This document shows positions 1 to 8,469 of a stretch of 64,000 nt of DNA, piece by piece; the stretch's first letter is position 1, and every line of letters begins with the position of its first letter. The stretch is from J054 sp965223095 (GTDB taxonomy: Bacteria > Pseudomonadota > Gammaproteobacteria > Steroidobacterales > GCA-2729495). The notes under the pieces are model-generated. The model saw only the letters and a program-made list of their open reading frames with translations, did not search any database and was not told the DNA's origin. A program made the translations under genes and the position numbers. Location: NCBI GenBank assembly GCA_965223095.1, contig OZ244979.1, forward strand, positions 310,001-374,000, read 5' to 3'.

Positions 1-1943
1 GTGTCGCGAAAACGCATGGTTCGAGACAAGGGAAACAACACCGGTTCGATGGATGCGAGTTTCGTGGCTTGATAGATCAGCTTATTGTCGCCACGCCGGC
101 CAATCACCCAAAGATTTTCACCGGGTGCCGGTATCCGGGTATCGAAGCGCACAGATTTTGCGGGCGTATCGCCGATCAAGGCGGGGTCATAGGCGAGCAT
201 CGCAAGATTGTGTGTTGGATGAATAAAGACCACTCGCGCGGGAATTTCCAATTCCCCGGCGAAGGTCAGAAAAACATCGCCCATGGCCTCCGGTACGGTG
301 TTGCGATCCGCGACGACATAACCCAACTCAGCATCGACAATCACACCCGTCCCATAGTAGTGCCGATCCGAAACGCCCGAAATGGTATAGGGCATGTCGA
401 AATTAACCAGTACCAATGATGGTGCGACCTTACGGACGCGCCGATCCTTGCGTGGGCTAAATCTCGCCCGGGCGGGCTTGCTCGCTTTGGGTTCTGGACC
501 GGTCGCCAAAGCCTGGCAAGGCCACAGGCCTAAACTGTCATCGCGGCGACAACGTTCCGATGGAAACCAGCGCCTGTCCATCCGCATGAGGCGCAATTTA
601 CTCGAAGCGGGATCTTCAAAAGTATAAAAGCGGACAGCAGCACGTTCGCCGTCCGCCAAGTTACTCAATACGGTGTCAAAATCGTCTAGATCCGCCACTG
701 GCTGATCATCCACCGCGACAATCACACTGCCACGCGGTATGCCGGCCGCGGCCAAGACGTAGCCCGGATTTGCCACATAAACACCGGCAATCTCTCGATT
801 GAGATGCCGTGCTTGCTGGTAAGACAATTTGTGCACCACCGCATCACCGAACTGTAGAAACTCGTCGGGCGTCATGGCATGCAAATTCGTCACCTGAAGA
901 TCTAGATTCAGGGATTGCCCATTGCGTTCCACCGTCAAAGCCACCATTTCGTCCGATGAGGCATCCAGAACTTCCGCCAGCGGTACGAATTCAGTGAGTA
1001 GCTCACCGTTAAGCCGAGTCAAAATATCGCCCACTTTAAGCGCCTGGTCCGCGACGCTGCCGGGCATTACTTGGGCCACCACCAACATGCCGGTTTGGTC
1101 CGGGAAATCACCGCGAATCGCGGCCTCTGTTTCCGGCCGCAAGCCTAAACGCCGCAACTCATCGAAGGCGCGATAAACAAAGGTCACGCCCAAGCTACCC
1201 CGCGCCACCGGTTGACCAGATTGCAATAAGCGCAAGGCTCTTTTCACCCTGTCTAGGGGAAGAAAGAAGCTAGATGCGGCCTTTGCGGCTCCCCCCGCAT
1301 TCAAGCCCAGTACGCGACCGCGAACATCAATCACCGGCGAGCCTGAAGATCCGCCGGATGTCCCCGAAGCAGCTTGCAGGTAAAAAGTATTGAAGTCGTT
1401 GTATTTACCAGGTCCATAGTTGGGCGCGTCGCGGCGCAGACGGGCGATGGTTCCGGACAGAATCGACAGCTGCTCACCGGCATCGTTACCCAGAACGCGA
1501 ATTTCGCGACCCACTCGAGCAGCCTCGGGCGCCAACGGTAATTCGGTCGGTTTGATATAGCGAAGCGCTGCGGGATCGTAGCGATAGAAACCAAAGTCGT
1601 GAACGGGATCACGATAAACCGGCACCAGATCGACTTCCTCTTGATTCAGAAAAAGTGCCTCGGCGCGCACGGGACCCGGTGTGACCACGTGACGATTCGT
1701 AAGAATAAAGCCACGCTGGGCATCGACTACAAAACCTGTTGCCTGACCCGACTGATTCCACTCGGTATCAAAGGCGCGCGTGCTATCCACGCGTATGGCC
1801 ACCACGCCAGAGGCAACCCGCTGGAGAGTCTCCCGCCAAGCCGCGCGCTCGCCGGCTTGAGCGAAGGCCAGCGTCGACACCAACAGGCATGACAAGCCGG
1901 CAACAAGGCTGTGCCTTATCCTTCGATCAAACGGACAAAGCAT
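1..1943 (-). CDS. HtrA/Deg-like periplasmic serine protease with twinned protease domains (3' partial)
   Basis: The frame stays open from the ATG at 1943 to the window edge (647 codons, no stop reached). A signal peptide covers residues 1-30 and ends in AFAQA. A trypsin-like S1C domain follows with a visible triad: His85 in TNRHVV, Asp116 in HDFGF and Ser200 in GGSSGSPV. One PDZ domain lies at about 250-350 (MPGSVADQALKVGDIL) and a second PDZ-like region at about 365-445. From about 500 a second protease-like domain starts, in which the His position is Asn548 (ADRNTV) and the Asp position is Asn579 (THNLAML), so it looks catalytically dead. This active-plus-inactive layout is known from the Nma111/Deg7 type of HtrA proteins. 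Quality-control proteolysis in the periplasm is inferred. The gene overlaps the upstream kinase by 17 nt and is the last visible gene of the gcv run. Confidence 0.85.
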   Translation of the reverse strand, partial: MLCPFDRRIRHSLVAGLSCLLVSTLAFAQAGERAAWRETLQRVASGVVAIRVDSTRAFDTEWNQSGQATGFVVDAQRGFILTNRHVVTPGPVRAEALFLNQEEVDLVPVYRDPVHDFGFYRYDPAALRYIKPTELPLAPEAARVGREIRVLGNDAGEQLSILSGTIARLRRDAPNYGPGKYNDFNTFYLQAASGTSGGSSGSPVIDVRGRVLGLNAGGAAKAASSFFLPLDRVKRALRLLQSGQPVARGSLGVTFVYRAFDELRRLGLRPETEAAIRGDFPDQTGMLVVAQVMPGSVADQALKVGDILTRLNGELLTEFVPLAEVLDASSDEMVALTVERNGQSLNLDLQVTNLHAMTPDEFLQFGDAVVHKLSYQQARHLNREIAGVYVANPGYVLAAAGIPRGSVIVAVDDQPVADLDDFDTVLSNLADGERAAVRFYTFEDPASSKLRLMRMDRRWFPSERCRRDDSLGLWPCQALATGPEPKASKPARARFSPRKDRRVRKVAPSLVLVNFDMPYTISGVSDRHYYGTGVIVDAELGYVVADRNTVPEAMGDVFLTFAGELEIPARVVFIHPTHNLAMLAYDPALIGDTPAKSVRFDTRIPAPGENLWVIGRRGDNKLIYQATKLASIEPVLFPLSRTMRFRD

Positions 1944-2865
1944 GTCCAAACTCAGCCTGATACTCTGCCTTGATCGAATCCAAACTAAGGCGATGATTTT
2001 GCGTGCCCCGTTTTTCGATCTTACGCGCACCTAGCAATGACGCCAGCCTGGCTGTTTGCTCCCACGCCAATTGATGCTGCAAGCCGAACAACAAGCCGGC
2101 GCGATACGCATCGCCACAGCCTGTTGGATCCAATACCACCTGGGGTTTAACCGCCGGAATATCGAGATCCTCGCCGTCAAGGTAGACCTTGGAACCTTCG
2201 CCACCGCGTGTCACAACCAAGGCCCGGACGCGCTGAGCCAACTCGCCAAGGGACCATCCGGTGCGCTCCTCCAAGAGTTTGGCCTCGTAGTCATTAACGG
2301 TGACCCAGCTTGCCTGATCAACAAATCGCCGTAATTCCGGCCCGTCAAACATGGGCAAACCTTGTCCGGGATCAAAAATGAACGGTATATCAGCCGCCTT
2401 GAATTGATCAGCGTGATCTAGCATAGCCTGACGACCGTCGGGCGAAACAATGCCCAGTTCGATACCGGCATCAACGGGCACTTGATTGACGTGAGCGTGA
2501 TCCATGGCGCCCGGATGAAACGCCGTCAGCTGATTATCGTCCAGGTCGGTGGTGATGTAGGCTTGGGCGGTGAGCGTGTCATTCACCTCGGTGATATAGC
2601 GGTCACTGAGTCCGTATTCACGTAGTTTGTCGCGGTATGCGTCGATGTCGCGACCCACGGTGGCCATGATAAAAGGCGACTCGCCCAACAGGCTCAGGTT
2701 ATAGGCAATATTGCCGGCGCAACCGCCGAATTCACGCCGCAGCTCGGGTACCAAAAAAGCCACATTCAAGATATGAATCTGGTCGGGCAAGATATGTTCT
2801 TTAAACTTGCCATCAAAAACCATAATGGTGTCATAGGCAATGGAACCACAAATCATCACTGGCAA
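1927..2865 (-). CDS. PfkB-family sugar/nucleoside kinase, probably adenosine kinase-like
   Basis: This 312-residue kinase of the ribokinase/PfkB fold shows the N-terminal substrate motif FGGCAGNIAYNLSLLG (about 46-61) and the C-terminal signature DPTGCGDAYRAG (about 244-255), which supplies the catalytic Asp and anion hole (family form DTxGAGD). It phosphorylates a hydroxymethyl group of a sugar or nucleoside with ATP. Adenosine is the most likely substrate from overall resemblance to bacterial adenosine kinases, but the sequence does not settle this. The start is TTG at 2865, chosen because a GGGGA Shine-Dalgarno lies 7 nt upstream; the later ATG at 2856 is too far from it. It sits 22 nt after gcvPB and overlaps the protease gene, so it is probably transcribed with the glycine-cleavage operon. 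Confidence 0.85.
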   Translation of the reverse strand: MPVMICGSIAYDTIMVFDGKFKEHILPDQIHILNVAFLVPELRREFGGCAGNIAYNLSLLGESPFIMATVGRDIDAYRDKLREYGLSDRYITEVNDTLTAQAYITTDLDDNQLTAFHPGAMDHAHVNQVPVDAGIELGIVSPDGRQAMLDHADQFKAADIPFIFDPGQGLPMFDGPELRRFVDQASWVTVNDYEAKLLEERTGWSLGELAQRVRALVVTRGGEGSKVYLDGEDLDIPAVKPQVVLDPTGCGDAYRAGLLFGLQHQLAWEQTARLASLLGARKIEKRGTQNHRLSLDSIKAEYQAEFGHALSV

Positions 2866-2887
2866 GGAAGTATCCCCTTTCTAAAAA

Positions 2888-4345
2888 TTAGTCTGGTGGT
2901 CGCCAGGCAACGTCCAGTTGCTTGGCGGCCCGCACATCATCTAAGCGTCTGACCGGCATACTGACCGGCGCTTGTTTCACCTCATCGGGCTTGTTGCGCG
3001 CGGTCTCGCGAATCTCGGCCATGGCAGTCGCGAATGCGTCTAAGTCTTCGCGTGTTTCGGTTTCGGTGGGTTCAATTAACAGGCACTCAGGTACCAGCAA
3101 AGGAAAGTACGTAGTGGGCGCATGAAATCCTTTGTCGAGCAGCGCCTTGGCAAAATCCATCGCGGTCACACCAGTTTCTCTGGCAATATCCTTCACAGAC
3201 ACGATGAACTCGTGGCTTGCCCGGCGTTGCGGGTAGGCAAGACGAAAGCCTGCCATACGCAGTCGCTGCATCAGATAGTTCGCATTCAGGGTCGCATGAT
3301 CCGCCACACGGCGCATGCCCTCGGCCCCCAACAAACGCATGTAAGCATAGGCTCGCAAGAGAATGCCCGCGTTGCCCATGAAGGCTGACAAGCGGCCAAT
3401 GCTGTCCGGTCGTTCGTCCAATCCTGCCCAAGAAAATTTACCGGCGTCTTCGGCAACTATCGGTACGGGCAGGTAGGGCTCTAATTTTTTACTCACCCCT
3501 ACCACGCCGGAGCCCGGACCGCCGCCACCATGGGGCGTGGAAAAAGTCTTGTGCAAGTTGATGTGTATGGCATCAAAACCCATGTCACCGGGCAAGGCGC
3601 GGCCCAAAATCGCGTTCAGGTTTGCGCCGTCGTAATACAACAAGCCACCGGCCTCGTGCACCAAGGTCGCCAATTCTGAAATCCCGCGTTCAAACACACC
3701 CAGGGTTGACGGGTTGGTCAGCATGATGCCAGCGGTCTTTGGACCCAAGACCGCGCGCAAGGCAGCAAGGTCCACATCGCCATTAGCGGCGGTGGGAATC
3801 TCGCGCACGATACAACCGCACATGGTGGCGGTCGCGGGATTCGTACCGTGCGCTGCATCCGGCACGATAATCTCGCAACGCTGATCGTCGCCGCGGGCCC
3901 GATGATAGGCCATGATCATGGCAACGCCGGCAAACTCGCCTTGGGCGCCCGCCATGGGCGTTAGCGAAATAGCATGCATACCCGTCACGGCTTTCAGCAT
4001 CTCCTGCAATTCGAACATGCAGAACATGAATCCTTGGCCTTGCTCGGCACCAGACAAGGGATGACGACTAACAAAGCCGGGCAGCATCGCCAGCCGATTG
4101 CAGACCTTGGGGTTGTACTTCATGGTACAAGAGCCCAAAGGATAAAAATGCGTGTCGATGGAAAAATTTTTCTGGGACAAGCGGGTGTAATGACGCACGG
4201 CCTGCAATTCAGAAACCTCCGGCAGCGCGGGCGGCTTACGCCGAAGGAATTGCTCCGCAATCTCGATTTCTGGAACATTCGCGGGCGCGTGAGACGATCC
4301 CCGGCGTCCCGGTTTGGACTGTTCAAAAATTAGTGCTTCGGCCAT
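2888..4345 (-). CDS. gcvPB: Glycine dehydrogenase (decarboxylating) subunit 2
   Basis: This is the PLP-binding half of the split P-protein (485 residues). With GcvPA it decarboxylates glycine and passes the aminomethyl group to lipoylated GcvH. The PLP lysine is seen in HINLHKTFSTPHGG, followed by the glycine-rich stretch typical of the family, and the N-terminal FYPLGSCTMKYNPK block is present. The start is the ATG at 4345 (MAEALIFEQS), 7 nt after the gcvPA stop; a longer frame upstream would run through gcvPA and is not needed. Order and spacing indicate one transcript, gcvT-gcvH-gcvPA-gcvPB. The two-subunit P-protein differs from the single-chain form of E. coli. Confidence 0.96.
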   Translation of the reverse strand: MAEALIFEQSKPGRRGSSHAPANVPEIEIAEQFLRRKPPALPEVSELQAVRHYTRLSQKNFSIDTHFYPLGSCTMKYNPKVCNRLAMLPGFVSRHPLSGAEQGQGFMFCMFELQEMLKAVTGMHAISLTPMAGAQGEFAGVAMIMAYHRARGDDQRCEIIVPDAAHGTNPATATMCGCIVREIPTAANGDVDLAALRAVLGPKTAGIMLTNPSTLGVFERGISELATLVHEAGGLLYYDGANLNAILGRALPGDMGFDAIHINLHKTFSTPHGGGGPGSGVVGVSKKLEPYLPVPIVAEDAGKFSWAGLDERPDSIGRLSAFMGNAGILLRAYAYMRLLGAEGMRRVADHATLNANYLMQRLRMAGFRLAYPQRRASHEFIVSVKDIARETGVTAMDFAKALLDKGFHAPTTYFPLLVPECLLIEPTETETREDLDAFATAMAEIRETARNKPDEVKQAPVSMPVRRLDDVRAAKQLDVAWRPPD

Positions 4346-4352
4346 GCTGTAT

Positions 4353-5717
4353 TCAAGCCGCGTTGGAGGTCTGGAGGATTTCTGACAAGGTCGATTGGTA
4401 TTGATCCATCTCGGTCTCCGTACGCATTTCCGTCGCGCAGACCAGCAAGGCATTGGTTAACTCGGGATAGTCGGCGCTTAAGTCATAGCCACCCAAGATA
4501 CCGCGCTCTGCGAGGCCCGCAAGCACCGGCGGCAAAGGACGGTCAAATTGCAAAACGACCTCATGAAAATAGTCCGGAAAAACCAATTGCACGCCGGGCA
4601 GGCTTGCTAAACGATCCGCCAATGCGCGCGTATTCGCATGACAAGCGGCCGCGGTACGCCGCAAACCTTCCGCCCCGAGTAATGCCAAATGAATGGTCGC
4701 GGCCGTCACCATCAGACCTTGATTGGTACAAATATTCGAAGTCGCCTTGGAGCGTCGAATGTGTTGCTCGCGTGCCTGCAGCGTCAAGGTAAATCCAGGC
4801 TCGCCATCAAGATCTACCGTGCGGCCCACGATACGTCCTGGCATTTGGCGCACATATTTTTGCCGGCAAACCATATAGCCGAAATAGGGCCCGCCCGACG
4901 ACAGAGGTACACCCAGGGCCTGCCCTTCACCGCAGGCGATATCCGCGCCTTGCTCACCCCATTCACCCGGCGGTTTCAATAGCGCCAGGCTCACGGGATT
5001 ACAAACCGCAATAACCAGGATGCCGCGCGCATGGGCCCAGTCCGTCAATGCATCGATATTCTCGAGCGTGCCCAAAAAGCTCGGCTGTTGCACCGCCAAG
5101 GCGGCGAAAGAATCCGCGGCGAAATCGTCCAAGGCATCCAAATCGGCGCAGCCATCGCGCAGGGGCAGCTCGAGTAACTCGATATCCTGCCCCGCAACCA
5201 ACGACGCCGCCACAGCTCGATAGGCGGGGCTCATACCCCGGGTGGTCAATATCCGGCGTGATTTTGCGCCGCGGTTGGCGCGCACGGCCATTAGGCAAGC
5301 TTCCGCAAAGGCGGTGGCGCCGTCATACAAGGACGCATTGGACACATCCATGGCCGTTAACGCAGCCATGCTGGATTGATACTCATAAATGAGTTGCAGG
5401 CTACCTTGGCTAGCCTCCGCTTGGTAAGGCGTGTAAGCGCTATAAAATTCCCCCCGGGTGGCAAGGTCCCAAACGGCCGCGGGAATGTAGTGATCGTAAG
5501 CCCCGGCACCAATGAAACAAGTAACGCCCAAATCCTTATCGGCACGCGCCATCATTAAGCGACTCAATTCGGCTTCGGTCATTCCCGCGGGTACGCCGGT
5601 CAAGCCATCGATTCTTAGCGCAGCCGGGATCTCGTCAAATAGATCATCACAAGTCTCGACACCGATGTCCGCGAGCATGGCGCGACACTCTGCATCGGTA
5701 TGTGGAATAAAGGGCAT
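4353..5717 (-). CDS. gcvPA: Glycine dehydrogenase (decarboxylating) subunit 1
   Basis: This is the N-terminal half of the split glycine cleavage P-protein: 454 residues, the normal length for GcvPA. It has a PLP-transferase fold without the cofactor lysine, which is supplied by GcvPB. The N-terminal block MPFIPHTDAECRAMLADIG, the FIGAGAYDHYIPAAV segment and the SLYDGATAFAEA segment are characteristic. The start ATG at 5717 lies 14 nt after the gcvH stop, and the gene is followed by gcvPB after 7 nt, so the two subunits are translated together. It is expected to be controlled by the glycine riboswitch upstream of gcvT. Confidence 0.96.
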   Translation of the reverse strand: MPFIPHTDAECRAMLADIGVETCDDLFDEIPAALRIDGLTGVPAGMTEAELSRLMMARADKDLGVTCFIGAGAYDHYIPAAVWDLATRGEFYSAYTPYQAEASQGSLQLIYEYQSSMAALTAMDVSNASLYDGATAFAEACLMAVRANRGAKSRRILTTRGMSPAYRAVAASLVAGQDIELLELPLRDGCADLDALDDFAADSFAALAVQQPSFLGTLENIDALTDWAHARGILVIAVCNPVSLALLKPPGEWGEQGADIACGEGQALGVPLSSGGPYFGYMVCRQKYVRQMPGRIVGRTVDLDGEPGFTLTLQAREQHIRRSKATSNICTNQGLMVTAATIHLALLGAEGLRRTAAACHANTRALADRLASLPGVQLVFPDYFHEVVLQFDRPLPPVLAGLAERGILGGYDLSADYPELTNALLVCATEMRTETEMDQYQSTLSEILQTSNAA

Positions 5718-5731
5718 GAAAAAACTTCGGC

Positions 5732-6127
5732 TTATTCTGCTTCAGCGGCAACAATCTGCTCGTAGGCTTCGGCATCCAGTAGTTCATCGAGTTCGCCTGG
5801 AACCGTCGGTGACAAACGCAACAACCAACCTTCTTCGTAAGGACTGCTGTTAACCTGTTCAGGCGCATCTTCCAAAGCCGGGTTCACGGCGGCGATGGAA
5901 CCGGTAATGGGCGCATAGACATCCGAGGCTGCTTTAACAGATTCAACCACGGCGCAGGCATCCCCCGCGACCAATTCTTGATCTACTTCCGGCAACTCTA
6001 CAAACACCAGTTCGCCCAATGCCTGTTGCGCATGATCAGTAATACCTAGGCTGACCAAACCATCGTCTTCAAGACGCAGCCATTCATGGTCGCGGGTGTA
6101 CTTAAGATTGGCGGGGATATCACTCAT
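5732..6127 (-). CDS. gcvH: Glycine cleavage system H protein
   Basis: This is the lipoyl carrier of the glycine cleavage complex (131 residues, normal length). The lipoylation motif VESVKAASDVYAPITG is intact, with the modified Lys at about residue 65. The N-terminus (KYTRDHEWLRL) and the glycine-rich C-terminal EGWLLRL segment match the family. It shuttles the aminomethyl group from GcvPA/PB to GcvT and is reoxidised by a lipoamide dehydrogenase that is not encoded in this window. It lies between gcvT (29 nt upstream) and gcvPA (14 nt downstream). Confidence 0.97.
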   Translation of the reverse strand: MSDIPANLKYTRDHEWLRLEDDGLVSLGITDHAQQALGELVFVELPEVDQELVAGDACAVVESVKAASDVYAPITGSIAAVNPALEDAPEQVNSSPYEEGWLLRLSPTVPGELDELLDAEAYEQIVAAEAE

Positions 6128-6156
6128 TACTTTCTCCGGTCTCCATAATCTTATTA

Positions 6157-7248
6157 TTAGAGCGCCACAAGCACCGAGCCGTGACGGACAAAACGCGGTT
6201 TAACGACCTTGACCTGGCGCAAGCTATTACGAATATCCACCGCACAGCGTTCGCCAATGTTCAGTGGCACACGCGCCAAAGCAAGGGAGCGTTCCAGGGT
6301 CGGCCCAAAGCCGCCGCTAGTGATGACGCCATCACCGTTTTTCGTGACAACTCGCTGGCCACTGCGCATTATGCCGCGATCCTCCATGAGCAAGCCTACA
6401 AACTGCTGGCCGGGGCCGCGCTCGCGCTCAGCTTCCAGGGCCCCGCGGCCTATAAACTCACGCTGCTCGGGGTCGAAGGCCACGGTCCAGGCTAGACCGG
6501 AAACCAGGGGGCTAGTGTCCTCATCCAAGTCCTGGCCATACAGAGCCAAGCCGGCCTCTAGCCTTAGAGTATCCCGCGCCCCTAAACCGCAAGGCGTGAT
6601 ACCAGCATCCACGAGCCGGTCCCAAAAGGCCACGGCCTGCGCGGCATTGTCAAAAATGAGCTCCCAACCATCTTCGCCGGTATAACCGGTGCGTGCGACG
6701 AATAATCCGTCGGCCTCGCAGAAGGCGAAGGGCTCCAGCTCAGCGGCCCTAGACTGCAAAATATTTGGCAGTCGTTCCCCGGCAACCCGCCGGGCCGAGG
6801 GGCCCTGAACCGCGAGCATAGCGGCCGCGGCTTGCTCATGGATCTCGACCTTGAAACTCTGGCTAGATTGGGCCAGCCAGGCGAGATCTTTTTCGCGGGT
6901 CCCGGCATTCATCACCAGACGAAATTGGCCGTCATCTCGCCGGTAAGCGATGAGATCATCAATCACACCGCCTTGCTCATTGAGCATGCAGCTATAAATA
7001 CCTTTCCCGGGCTGCTCTATCTTGGCAATGTCATTGGCCAACACATGACGCAGCCAAGGTTCAGCATCAACGCCTCTGATATCGACAACGGTCATATGGG
7101 ACACGTCGAACACACCGGCAGCACCGCGCACGGCATGATGTTCATCGAGCTGGGAACCATAGTGCAGCGGCATATCCCAGCCACCGAAATCGACTAGCTT
7201 GGCGCCGGCCTTGACATGGCTAGCGTACAAAACTGTTTTGTTACCCAA
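6157..7248 (-). CDS. gcvT: Aminomethyltransferase (glycine cleavage T protein)
   Basis: This 363-residue folate-dependent T protein transfers the methylene unit from GcvH to tetrahydrofolate and releases ammonia. The N-terminal folate-domain signature VDFGGWDMPLHYGSQ and the following DEHHAVRGAAGVFDVSHM match E. coli GcvT closely. The start is TTG at 7248 (read as MGNKTVLYASH). No in-frame ATG or GTG lies between the riboswitch and this codon, alignment with E. coli GcvT begins right here, and a GGAG lies about 10 nt upstream. It is the first gene of the glycine-cleavage operon and directly follows the glycine riboswitch. Confidence 0.96.
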   Translation of the reverse strand: MGNKTVLYASHVKAGAKLVDFGGWDMPLHYGSQLDEHHAVRGAAGVFDVSHMTVVDIRGVDAEPWLRHVLANDIAKIEQPGKGIYSCMLNEQGGVIDDLIAYRRDDGQFRLVMNAGTREKDLAWLAQSSQSFKVEIHEQAAAAMLAVQGPSARRVAGERLPNILQSRAAELEPFAFCEADGLFVARTGYTGEDGWELIFDNAAQAVAFWDRLVDAGITPCGLGARDTLRLEAGLALYGQDLDEDTSPLVSGLAWTVAFDPEQREFIGRGALEAERERGPGQQFVGLLMEDRGIMRSGQRVVTKNGDGVITSGGFGPTLERSLALARVPLNIGERCAVDIRNSLRQVKVVKPRFVRHGSVLVAL

Positions 7249-7269
7249 GGCTCTGCTCCAACGAGAAAT

Positions 7270-7294
7270 GGCGGCTGACCGACTGCTCGCCGCC
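7270..7294 (-). promoter_or_regulatory. Hairpin between riboswitch and gcvT, possible expression platform
   Basis: Just after aptamer 2 the minus strand can form a GGCGGC/GCCGCC stem with a 13-nt loop, followed by ATTTCTC, about 20 nt before the gcvT start. The 5' arm touches the end of aptamer 2, so the stem could be mutually exclusive with aptamer pairing. The trailing U-run is poor, so whether it terminates transcription or masks the ribosome site is not shown. Confidence 0.35.
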
Positions 7295-7462
7295 CCTCTG
7301 TCCTGATACCTGAGAGATTGGGTCGTAATGCTTACGCCACACCCCTTCGGTGGACCCTAATGGGCCGCTCTCCAGAGCCAATCCGGGCCTGCAGTCCCTG
7401 TGCCTGAGCGTTTCCGGGCGAGTTGCGCCTTCGGCGGCCACTTTGCTAGTGGCTCTCTCCTG
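7286..7462 (-). promoter_or_regulatory. Tandem glycine riboswitch upstream of gcvT
   Basis: Read on the minus strand, two glycine aptamers lie head to tail. Aptamer 1 (about 7462-7388) contains GGAGAGAGCC, GCCGAAGGCGCAA and GAAACGCTCAGGCA followed by CAGGGACTG. Aptamer 2 (about 7387-7286) contains GGAGAGCGG, CACCGAAGGGGTG and AATCTCTCAGGTA followed by CAGGACAGAGGGG. These are the conserved elements of the gcvT RNA family. The class normally turns on gcv genes when glycine is high, so induction of the downstream gcvT-H-PA-PB genes is expected. Confidence 0.93.
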
Positions 7463-7521
7463 CAGATCCGTAGGATTGAAACCGCATGTTAGCCCATGAC
7501 GGCGGCCGCGGGAAAGCCTGC

Positions 7522-8469
7522 TTAATGATGGAACTCGCTTTGCACGTAGGCCACGCGCTCCGCCGGGCTACGTTTGGCAGTTTCATTCTCCACAGCGGCA
7601 AAGCGATCGATCAGCCCCTGATGATTTGCAATCTGAATCGCCAGACCGGGCCGAGCATTGAGCTCAAGAATCAGAGGCCCCAGGTCGCGATCAAGCACCA
7701 AGTCAACGCCAAGATAACCTAAGCCGGTGAGTTCGTAGCAGCGTGCGGCGAGATCCAATAACAAATCCCATTGCGGGACCTGTATGCCGGATACCAGCTC
7801 GCCGGTATCGGGATGCTCCTCCACGGTACGATTGTCCTGCACTGCAAAGCGGGTTTTGCCCGTTGCCAAGTTGATCCCGGTACCCACCGCGCCTTGATGA
7901 AGATTGGCCTTGCCATTGGAAGCGCGCGTAGGCAGCCGGACCATGGCCATGACTGGATAGCCACAAAAAACCAGCACTCTGACATCCGGAACACCGCGGT
8001 AACTCACCGCCGCAAACACCGGATCCGCCTGCACGCAATACTCGACCATGGCCTCGTCTCGATTGCCGCCCAGGCTATAGCGGCCACTGATAATGTTCGT
8101 CACGTGATAACGAATTTCAGATTCGCTAATTAGCATGCCGTCCGCGAGCTGGTAAACGCCCTTACGGCGAGGATTTTGGCCGGCAATCACCAAGATGCCA
8201 TCGCCACCCGAACCATGGGTGGGTTTGATGACGAAGTCGCGATGGCCGGCGACAATTTCTGGCAAGCGGCCAGCATCGTGAGGTGTCGACATCACGCCAT
8301 AGAGCTTTGGCACGGCGATGCCTTCGGCAAGGGCTAAACGCTTGGTTTGTAGCTTGTCGTCAACCAGGGGGTAGCGGTGCCGTGGATTAAAGCGCATGAC
8401 GAAATCGGCATTGCGCTCGTTCATCCCCAATATGCCATTGGCGCGTAGACGCCGCGCACGAGCAAACAC
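7522..8469 (-). CDS. ATP-grasp alpha-L-glutamate ligase-like protein
   Basis: This 315-residue RimK-related ATP-grasp enzyme belongs to the 'alpha-L-glutamate ligase-like' family. The opening ANGILGMNERNADFVMRFN, KPTHGSGGDGILV (ATP-binding loop) and LGPLILELNARPGLAIQIAN (metal/ATP site) are all visible. ATP-grasp ligases join a carboxylate to an amine, and relatives add glutamates to proteins or small peptides; the substrate here is unknown. The start is GTG at 8469, which shares its G with the TAG stop of the 7TM gene, so the two are translationally coupled. The pair is conserved in many gammaproteobacteria, often with a retropepsin-like protease that I do not find here. Confidence 0.88.
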   Translation of the reverse strand: MFARARRLRANGILGMNERNADFVMRFNPRHRYPLVDDKLQTKRLALAEGIAVPKLYGVMSTPHDAGRLPEIVAGHRDFVIKPTHGSGGDGILVIAGQNPRRKGVYQLADGMLISESEIRYHVTNIISGRYSLGGNRDEAMVEYCVQADPVFAAVSYRGVPDVRVLVFCGYPVMAMVRLPTRASNGKANLHQGAVGTGINLATGKTRFAVQDNRTVEEHPDTGELVSGIQVPQWDLLLDLAARCYELTGLGYLGVDLVLDRDLGPLILELNARPGLAIQIANHQGLIDRFAAVENETAKRSPAERVAYVQSEFHH

